A DNA stretch of 64,000 bases from Comamonadaceae bacterium (GTDB lineage Bacteria; Pseudomonadota; Gammaproteobacteria; Burkholderiales; Burkholderiaceae_C). Shown here piece after piece: positions 62,901 to 64,000 of the stretch. The translations under genes were made by a program, and so were the position numbers. Positions within the stretch are counted from its first letter, which is position 1; every line of letters begins with the position of its first letter. The DNA lies in the NCBI GenBank assembly GCA_027485235.1, contig JAIXRJ010000015.1:32577-96576 (forward strand), given 5' to 3'. The notes under the pieces were generated by a model. It was not told the origin of the DNA. It ran no database searches and saw only the letters and a list, made by a program, of their open reading frames with translations.

Positions 62901-64000
62901 ACCATCACCTTCACCCTGAGTGAAGCCAGCAGCGACTTCACCAGTGCAGACGTCACGGTCACTGGCGGCACCCTGTCCAACTTCACAGGCTCGGGCAAAG
63001 ACTACAGCGCCACCTTCACGCCCACGGCAGGGTCGACTGCCAACAGCGTGATCAGTGTGGCCAGCAACAAGTTCAGCGACGCAGCGGCCAACCTCAACAC
63101 CGACGGGTCTGAGGCCAACAACACGGTCACCATGACCACAGACACCGCACGCCCCACAGTGGCCATCACCAGCGACAAGAGCACCTTGAAAGCGGGCGAG
63201 ACCGCCACCATCACTTTCACCCTGAGCGAATCGGCCACCGACTTCACCAGCGCTGACGTGGTCGTTGCAGGCGGCACCCTGAGCGGCTTCACCGGCTCTG
63301 GCACGTCTTACAGCGCCACCTTCACGCCGACGGCGGGCTCCACGGGCGACGGCACCATCAGCGTGGCCTCGGACAAGTTCACCGACGCCTCGGCCAACAC
63401 CAACAAAGACGGCTCGGACACCAACAACACGGTCACCATCACCAGCGACACAGCGGTGCCCAACATCGTGATCAGTGCCGACAAAACCGCCCTCAAAGCG
63501 GGCGAGACCAGCACCATCAGCTTCACGCTGAGCAAAGCCAGCACCGACTTCACCTCCAGTGATGTCACTGTCACAGGCGGCACGCTCTCCAACTTCACCG
63601 GCTCTGGCAAGGACTACACCGCCACCTACACGCCCACGGCAGGCAGCTCTGGCAGCGGCAACGTGAGTGTGGCCAGCAACAAGTTCAGCGACAGCTCGGG
63701 CAACTTCAACGCCGACGGGTCTGAGGCCAACAACACCGTCAGCCTGACGGTGGACACCGTGGCCCCCACCATTGCCGTCACCACCAGCAAGAGCGCCTTG
63801 AAGGCCGGTGAAACCGCCACCGTCACCTTCACCCTGAGCGAATCGGCCAGTGACTTCACCGAAGCCGATGTGGTCGTCTCAGGCGGCACCTTGAGCAACT
63901 TCCAGGGCTCGGGCACCACCTACACCGCCACCTTCACGCCCAACACCAACAGCTCGGTGGACGGCGTGGTCAGCGTCGCCTCCAGCAAATTCACAGACGC
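42000..64000 (+). CDS. Giant repetitive surface adhesin, BapA/LapA-like (3' end outside window)
   Basis: One uninterrupted frame of at least 7,333 codons starts at the ATG at 42000, preceded by AGGGAAG. Residues 1-175 resemble the N-terminal region of BapA/LapA-type biofilm adhesins (AGAKYQLVESAKRDDLAPDN, VGKHLHLMFEADELADVVIE), ending in a hydrophobic Ala/Gly segment. Then come six Ig-like modules, four Big_12-type repeats, a second six-module cassette, and about 49 more Big_12-type repeats to the edge (core T-F-T-L-S-E-x-S). The translated parts examined have no Cys and are rich in Thr, Ser, Ala, Gly and Asp. Such proteins are secreted by type I systems and hold cells to surfaces; the secretion signal and transporter genes would lie beyond the window. 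Confidence 0.92.
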   Translation, partial: MAKQFKVILSTGKDQQAQTYNVEQGAGQRGKALILKAQAGAKYQLVESAKRDDLAPDNIKAKRVGKHLHLMFEADELADVVIEDYYSVIGDSYNGIVGKAENGRFYEYLTEDPTDPGLIPLLRDNVTAVTQALGGTEVSGAGAVIAVAGAAFSPLWAALGLGGVGAAVLAATPKSTTPSVAPVTPTGLLDAVSDSGVKTDNKTKDNAPTISGKATPGALVEVLLKGQTYTTTADTNGNYAVTIPDADKLPDGVYTPLIKTTSGTGASAVVSTVSATPFTIDTVTSVNIENAGTAGTTKPLSGVSEPSDVVVLKDKDGNVIGSAIAGADGRWSVTPVNPVPAGNITATATDPSGNTATDNGPNTVAAPASPAITSVVDDVSSAVGLVQKYAGQAGDLAQGNTNDTKPTINGTGVPASVLTVYDNTSGTPVAMGTTTVGADGKWTFTPTNPLSAGVHKFSAGTATAPSTGEYPVNIDTTGPSKPVNDPTGNGGNTGTGTGNTFSVIDNVGTTQGNVPANATIDDTTPVVNGKGAPGDVVKIYDNGVLLGSTTVGTDGKWTFKPTTPLADGTHPITVDFTDPSGNTSGLSNPLPFVIDSSKTPISIVDVNDNVAPAAGLVQPNGLTNDTTPTIEGKGTPGKVLTIKDGDTVLGTTTVAADGTWAFTPTTPLADGPHSFTATGPDSAGVSSTTGAYPLVIDTAAPTAPTIVTATDDVGGHKADNPHNTVTDDATPTLNGKAEPHSTVTITDPTGNVVGTAKTDPNGNWSLTLPALPADGTYTYKASSTDAAGNVSPESAPFNVILDTKADTTPPTVAITRSGTGTLSSSETITFTLSEASTTFTAGDVDVTGGTLSNFMAVPTSGTAGTGFTVYTATFTPTASSSGTATMGVASDKFNDNAGNANKDTYVNAVTGTVKEADNQISIVFNTNAADTATPTVMVARAGSGMLASGASETITFTLSEASKDFSTADIDVTGGTLSGFTPVAGSGNASSGYTLYSATFTPNPSSSGTATVGVGSGKFADASANLNKDTYATGVTGTVLEGNNQVSMAFNTTTADTVAPTVAITRSGTGTLTSSETVYFTLSEASVSFDISDVAVSGGTLSSFAPVQSSGSSATGYTQYAAIFTPTASSAGRATLGVASDSFTDAAGNANKDTYVASVSGTVQEADNQLSLNYDTTGKDTAPPTLAITSDKATLQAGEPAAITFTLSEAVSDFTAADITVSGGTLSGFAQSPTEPNVYTATFTPTASGTGSISVPSGKFSDAAGNLNTDGAEVNNNLSLMLTGITGVLADPSDTGVKADNKTTDNTPTIEGKAAPGATVEVTLNGKTYTATASPTGDYSVTVPDADKLPDGVYTPTIKATTPTGTSTVSATPFTIDTVTQVNIENPGTADTTQPISGTSEPGDVVVLKDVNGNPIGSTTAGPDGRWSLTPTSAVPAGPITATATDPSGNTATDNGNNTVAAPVSPAITSVVDDLAGVLGTVQKYAGQAGDIAQGNTNDTQPTINGTGAPGSVLTVFDNTSGTPVALGTTTVDASGQWTFTPTTALAAGVHKFSAGVTNPAGATTPSTGEYAINVDTTGPAKPVNDPTNNDANTGTGTGNTFSVIDGVGPTQGVVVNNPTIDDNTPAIQGKGTAGDLVKIYDNGVLLGSAVVGADGKWAFTPTTPLADGKHAVATEVVDPSGNTSPRADAVPFVIDTSKTPVSIVSANDNVAPVAGLVPENTNTNDNTPTIAGTGTPGTVVAIKDGNTPLGTATVLADGTWSFTPTSPLADGPHNFTATGPDKTGVSSTTAPYSLVIDTSAPTAPTIVTAGDDVGPNQALNPHNTVTDDATPTLNGKAEPSSTVTLKDLSGNVIGTAKADTNGNWSLTLPALPADGTYTYKASSTDAASNVSVDSAPFNVILDTQSDTTPPTVAITRSGTGSLSGALSSETITFTLSEASTTFALGDIDVIGGSLSNFTPVSTSGTAGTGYTVYTATFMPTPGTNGSATLGVASDKFTDAAGNLNKDTYSSGVTGTVQEANNLATIAYNTAGTDTAVPTVVVARAGTAALATGNTETLTFTLSETSKDFSLADIEVTGGSLSGFAPVPTSGTASTGYNQYTAVFTPLAGTSGTASVGVSSGKFADATGNLNKDTYVTGVTGTTQETNNQVTIAFNTTQADTTPPTVAVTRTGTGTLTSSETVYFTLSEASSTFDIADIDVTGGTLSNFTPVATTGTATSGYTQYSATFTPAAATAGKASIGVVSDKLTDAAGNLNKDTYQIGVAGATQEANNQVSFNVDTTGNTDTQAPTIAITSDKAELTLGQSATVTFTLSEDSNDFTAADIAVSGGTLSNFSGSGKVYTATFAPSTSGSANGLVSVASAKFSDAASNFNADGSEVNNSVAFVVRAVPTDTTPPTVAISRNGSGTLTSTETITFTLSEASTNFSQSDIDVAGGTLSNFTAVPTSGTAGTGYTQYTATFKPNVGSTGTATIGVLSDKFADAAGNLNKDTYASATAGTVQEANNQISIGYNTSGSPAPADSTAPSVIVARAGSGTLATGNTDTISFTLSEASKDFSVSDIDVVGGTLSDFVAVGTSGTAAAGYTQYTATFTPSISASGTATIGVASGKFADAAANTNKDTYLAGVTGTTQEANNQVSITYNTTLADTTAPTVAVTRAGTGTLNSSETIYFTLSEASSDFTMSDVAVMGGTLSAFAPVASSGTATSGYTQYSAIFTPTAGSSGSALVGVASGKFADAAANLNQDTYLAAVTGSTQEANNQVVFNFDTTGTRDTTPPTIAITSDKTQLLSGQSATITFTLSENSSDFTVADVVVSGGTLSNFSGSGKVYTATFNPALNSTANSVISIASGKFADAASNQNADGAEVNNSVTMVTNTIDTTPPTVAITSDKASLASGDNATITFTFSEPINDLPASNVIVSGGTLTGLAPVPSSITASGSYTQYTATFVPNTNSTEDSVIYVGSNSVTDLAGNKNQDGTDANNTLLMPTNTVDNVTPTIAISGDKSILTAGQTATITFTLSENSADFTSGDITVSGGTLTGFTRNSTDPKVYTAVFTPTAGSIGNSVIAVASGKFSDAAGNLNTDGAEANNSLVIATNTLPADTTPPTIAIERTGSGTLSSSETILFTLSEASTTFAGNDITVTGGTLSGFTPVPTSGTAGTGYTQYSATFNPTAGTSGNATIGVASDKFTDAAGNLNKDTFASGVTGAVQEANNQVTIAFDTAKADTAAPTIAIARAGSATLATGNTETITFTLSEPSTSFALSDVTVTGGSLSGFAPLGTSGNATTGFTQYVATFTPTAASTGTATIGVASGRFSDAAGNFNKDTFQAGVTGTAQEANNQVSIGFDTTKADVATPTVVVTRSGSGTLTSSETIYFTLSEVSTGFDVTDIDVSGGSLSGFAPVTSSGDSTSGYRQYSVTFTPEANTLGAAVVGVVSGKFADAAGNLNKDTYLSGVSGATQEINNQVTLSYDTTGTDVTPPTIAITSDKASLGQGDTATITFTLSEASTDFAAPDVNVSGGTLSNFSGSGKVYTATFMPTANSTTNSVISVPSIKFRDAAGNFNTDGSEANNTLNLATNTFDITPPSVVVSSSKDTLSIGDTATITFTLSEASKDFAASDISVSGGTLSGFAPVASSGNDTTGYTQYTAVYTPKANSKADSVIYVASGKFSDAAANLNSDGAEANNTVTMATDTRDLTPPTVAITSDKASLLAGDTATITFTLSEDSADFTAADVAVTGGTLTGFAKSSADSKVYTVTFTPTLGVISNSVVSIASNKFSDAAGNYNTDGAEANNTLSLPTNTIPADTTPPTIAIARLGTGTLSSSETITFTLSEASDDFSLADIEVTDGTLSSLSPVPSSGTAGTGYTQYTAIFTPKAAGFGTATIGVASDKFTDAAGNLNKDTYLAAVTGTTQEVNNQVSIAYDTSGNPSPDTSTPTVIVARTGAGTLNTGNTETISFTLSEPSRDFTLSDIDVTGGTLSNFVPVAASGSVAIGYVQYTATFTPTAASTGTATIGVVSDKFADAAGNLNKDTYAAAVTGTVQESNNQVSIGFDTTKADTAAPTVMVSRSGSGTLTSSETIYFTLSDVSKDFTLADVEVSGGTLSAFAPVSSTGTSTSGYTQYTATFTPSPSSTGTALIGVSSGKFSDAASNLNKDTYITGVTGTVQETNNLVAIGFDTTSPADTTAPTIAITSDAARLFEGQTATITFTLSEDSTDFSLGDIDVTNGSLSKLTGSGKVYTATFTPTDKVIANSVVSVASLKFRDASGNFNTDGDEANNSLVIATNTTDTTPPLIAITSDKASLAEGQTATISFTLNEASTDFTLADISATGGTLSNLTGSGTSYTANFTPTANSTTPGSVHVASAKFTDAAGNFNADGADANNTVALTIDTRDTTAPTIALSSDKTKLLAGQTATITFTLSEASSDFTLADITVRGATLGTLTPVASSGSPATGYSQYTAVLTPLDNSIVDSAVYVASTTFRDAAGNFNADGTESNNTVLMTTDTRDVTPPTIAITSDKPTLAAGDVATLTFTLSEASSNFTASDVAVTGGTLGTLTQSPTDPKVYTANFTPFVNSIVSSSVFVDSAKFTDAAGNANTDGTDANNTVTMTTNTVVPDTTEPTIAITRNGSGTLSSSETITFSLSEASTTFALGDVDVNGGTLSNFAAVPTSGTAGTGFTQYTATFTPSANSSGNATIGVASAKFGDTAGNLNKDTYLAAVSGTVQEANNQVAMAFNTSLSPVPAADTTPPTVIVARAGSGTLGTGASESITFTLSEASKDFTLNDIDVSGGTLGVLSPVGGSGDATKGFTQYVAVFTPTPGSTGVANIGVASSKFADAAGNLNKDTYIGAIAGTVVESNNQVSIDFNTTAPDTAAPTVAVSRSGTGTLTRAETIFFTLSEASKDFALSDISVSGGTLSSFLPVTSSGTSANGFTQYTATFTPTAASTGTAQIGVLSGTFSDAAGNVNKDTYTSGVMGTVLEANNQVALAFDTSHNKTDLINPTIALSSDKLYLREGDVATITFTLSEESTDFTLSDVKSSGGTLSNFSGSGKVYTATFTPDALSKANSIITVESVRFRDAAGNFNTDGADVNNTLNLATNTFDTVPPTIAISSNKTQVLSGQTATITFTLSEASNDFAQSDVNVSGGTLSNFVQSSTDPKVYTATFTPNANSSTNSVISVASNKFSDLAENFNVDGADANNTLTIITDTVPPTIAITSDKSTLGDGDVATITFTLSEASSDFTLADIGVTGGTISTLTQSATDPKVYTASFTPNPNSTTTSVVSVASSKFSDAAGNLNADGADVNNRVSMVTDTRDLTAPTIVVTADKSQLIAGQVGVITFTLNEDSTDFTAADVTVSGGTLSNFTGSGKVYTATFTPTAGSTTDGVISVASAKFSDAANNFNTDGADVNNKVTLTTDTTVPTVVVATSKTALKVGEMATVTFTLSKASTDFALNDVAVTGGTLSNFQGSGQVYTATFTPTPDSAGNSVVSVASGKFSDSLGNINADGADANNSVTMSTDTLRPTIALSATKAQLGPNETATVTFTLSEASTDFTESDISVNGGTLSNFSGSGKVYTATFTPSLGSLSSGTVSVASEKFSDANTNFNFDGDDKDNKVTFEYDNVVPTIAVTSDKTDLKAGETATITFTLSEDSSDFTADDVTVTGGTLSNFTGSGKVYTATFTPIAGFSGNTTVKVASNTFSDNSANFNTDGAEANNTVSMSTDTALPTISVSASKTTLKAGETSTITFTLSEASTDFIASDVNVSGGALSNFSGSGQVYTATFTPTAGQVTTGSVSVASGKFSDAVGNQNADGADTNNTVSLSSDTTVPTIVVSSNKTTLKAGETASLTFQLSKTSTDFSQSDISISGGTLSNFSGSGTLYSATFTPTAGFTGSAIVSVASNTFSDAVGNFNQDGSEINNAVSMGTDTTTPTIAVTSNKTSLKAGDTATITFTLSEASNDFSASDVTVSGGSLSNFTGSGTSYSATFTPAAGVAANGAISVASNTFSDAAGNFNADGADANNTVSLTSDTAIPTIAITASKTSLKAGETATINFTLSKSSTDFSAADLTVTGGTLSNFTGSGTSYSATFTPTAGSTANSVISVASTTFSDAAGNFNTDGSEANNTVTITTDTVLPTIAVTSSKTSFKAGESATITFTLSEASTDFSSSDITVSGGTLTNFTGSGTTYTATFTPTAGFTGNTSVSVASNTFSDASLNFNADGSESNNTVTLSADTAIPTIALSSDKTSLKAGETATITFTLSESSTDFSLSDVTVNGGTLSNFTGSGTSYSATFTPTPGSTSNGTINVASATFSDAAGNQNADGSEANNSLSLSVDTGLPTIAISSNKTALKAGDTATISFTLSESSTDFTSADVTVTGGTLSGFTGSGTSYSATFAPTAGSTADSIISVASNKFSDASGNQNADGAEANNKVTLSTDTVVPTIAISSNKTSLKADETATITFTLSEASTDFSDADVTVSGGTLSNFSGSGTSYTATFTPTAGSTANSVISVASNKFSDAAANFNTDGAEANNTVTLTTDTARPTVAVTADKTGLKAGETATITFTLSESSNDFTAADVTVTGGTLSNLTGSGTTYTATFTPTAGVATNGSITVDSDKFSDAAANFNKDGADANNTVNITSDTAVPTIAITADKTALKAGDAATVTFTLSKSSTDFSSSDVTVSGGTLSNFTGSGTSYTATFTPTTGSTGSGSVSVASNKFSDSAGNFNADGSEANNTVSLTLDTVAPTIAVTTDKSTLKAGETSTVTFTLSESASDFTEADIVVAGGTLSNFQGSGTTYTATFTPNTNSSVDGVVSVASSKFTDAAGNQNTDGSDANNKVTHTLDTSVPTIAISSNKTTLKAGETATISFTLSEASTDFTSADVTVTGGTLSGFTGSGTSYTATFTPTAGSTADSVISVASNKFADAAGNQNADGAEANNTVTMSTDTVVPTIVISSNKTSLKADETATITFTLSEASSDFTSADVTVTGGTLSNFTGSGKDYSATFTPTAGSTANSVISVASNKFSDAAANLNTDGSEANNTVTMTTDTARPTVAITSDKSTLKAGETATITFTLSESATDFTSADVVVAGGTLSGFTGSGTSYSATFTPTAGSTGDGTISVASDKFTDASANTNKDGSDTNNTVTITSDTAVPNIVISADKTALKAGETSTISFTLSKASTDFTSSDVTVTGGTLSNFTGSGKDYTATYTPTAGSSGSGNVSVASNKFSDSSGNFNADGSEANNTVSLTVDTVAPTIAVTTSKSALKAGETATVTFTLSESASDFTEADVVVSGGTLSNFQGSGTTYTATFTPNTNSSVDGVVSVASSKFTD
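42570..44410 (+). repeat. Ig-like module cassette, copy 1
   Basis: Six consecutive Ig-like modules of about 80-110 residues encode recurring segments such as DDTTPVVNGKGAPGDVVKIY and GKWTFTPTNPL. The order and even spacing of modules recur 3,300 bases downstream. Confidence 0.85.
44411..45850 (+). repeat. Big_12-type Ig-like repeats, first group of four
   Basis: Four repeats have the core ITFTLSEAS followed by DVxVxGGTLSxF and YTATFTPT. Three are of the long form (about 125 residues, with NKDTY) and one is of the short form (about 105-110 residues, with NTDGAEVNN). Confidence 0.85.
45870..47710 (+). repeat. Ig-like module cassette, copy 2
   Basis: The same six modules recur in the same order as at 42570-44410. 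The matching points GACAGCGGTGTC (42579) and GACACCGGTGTC (45879) are exactly 3,300 bases apart, and the last module is offset by 3,303. Confidence 0.88.
47711..57300 (+). repeat. Big_12-type repeats in A-B-C-D(-E-F) higher-order blocks
   Basis: The repeats fall into recurring types: three long forms (A, B, C) followed by one or more short forms (D, E, F). Blocks begin near 47,750, 49,190, 51,310, 53,430 and 55,870. The A units of the third and fourth blocks are 2,109 bases apart (51348 to 53457). Confidence 0.8.
57301..64000 (+). repeat. Uniform short Big_12-type repeats, about 306-base period
   Basis: From about 57.3 kb on only short repeats of about 102 residues occur, with a period of about 306 bases. 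From about 60.9 kb to the edge, units match those five repeats away, an exact 1,530-base period. Confidence 0.9.

Noticed and set aside
42000..64000. Adhesin array as an assembly artefact
   Set aside because: Units differ at many positions, frame is kept for 22 kb, and several distinct repeat types and periods coexist, which a collapsed or duplicated assembly would not produce. Copy number at the 1,530-base block still deserves long-read support.

Overview
The window comes from a GC-rich Gram-negative chromosome. Its make-up (a tripartite-tricarboxylate 'Bug' type binding protein, two TRAP transporter sets, an Entner-Doudoroff edd-eda pair, a RhlE-like helicase with a glycine-rich tail, a RIO kinase) points to Burkholderiales, probably a Comamonadaceae-like freshwater or soil bacterium. 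That placement is inference from gene content; no rRNA or other phylogenetic marker is present. No tRNA, rRNA, IS element, prophage or CRISPR array was recognised.

Layout. (1) 1-1415: the end of edd overlapping eda, the core of the Entner-Doudoroff pathway. (2) 1400-4800: gloA, an SDR, and a tightly overlapping VOC protein / RIO kinase / DTW-domain tRNA modification set. (3) 4810-13450: a minus-strand catabolic operon (citrate-synthase-fold lyase, acyl-CoA ligase, intradiol ring-cleavage dioxygenase, thioesterase) divergent from a complete branched-chain-amino-acid-type ABC transporter in which the second permease is fused to the first ATPase. (4) 13477-25407: sugar-acid catabolism: dgoA-dgoK-kdgK, a fold-III PLP deaminase, a DenD-like dehydrogenase with an L-arabinonate-type [2Fe-2S] dehydratase, then, divergently, a FadR-type regulator, a TRAP transporter and an enolase-superfamily dehydratase. 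(5) 25463-34096: a second operon for L-idonate/gluconate-type acids: 2-hydroxyacid dehydrogenase, gluconokinase, TRAP P-Q-M, two oxidoreductases resembling IdnO and IdnD, and an SDR, read away from a LacI-type regulator. (6) 34199-40462: housekeeping and miscellaneous genes separated by a family of palindromic REP-like repeats. (7) 40463-64000: an AT-rich regulatory region, an OmpA-family protein and a giant repetitive surface adhesin still open after 7,333 codons at the window edge.

How the parts work together. Regions 4 and 5 would import sugar acids through TRAP transporters, oxidise or dehydrate them to 2-keto-3-deoxy acids or 6-phosphogluconate, phosphorylate these with KdgK, DgoK or GntK, and cleave them with DgoA or Edd/Eda to pyruvate and glyceraldehyde-3-phosphate. 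Two pairs of palindromic operator candidates next to the FadR- and LacI-type regulators give a simple induction model. Region 7 is a surface-attachment locus. The adhesin has a BapA/LapA-like N-terminus, two copies of a six-module Ig-like cassette offset by 3,300 bp, and about 53 further Ig-like (Big_12-type) repeats organised into higher-order repeats, including one with an exact 1,530-bp period. This protein, its regulatory region and the REP family are the most notable parts of the window.
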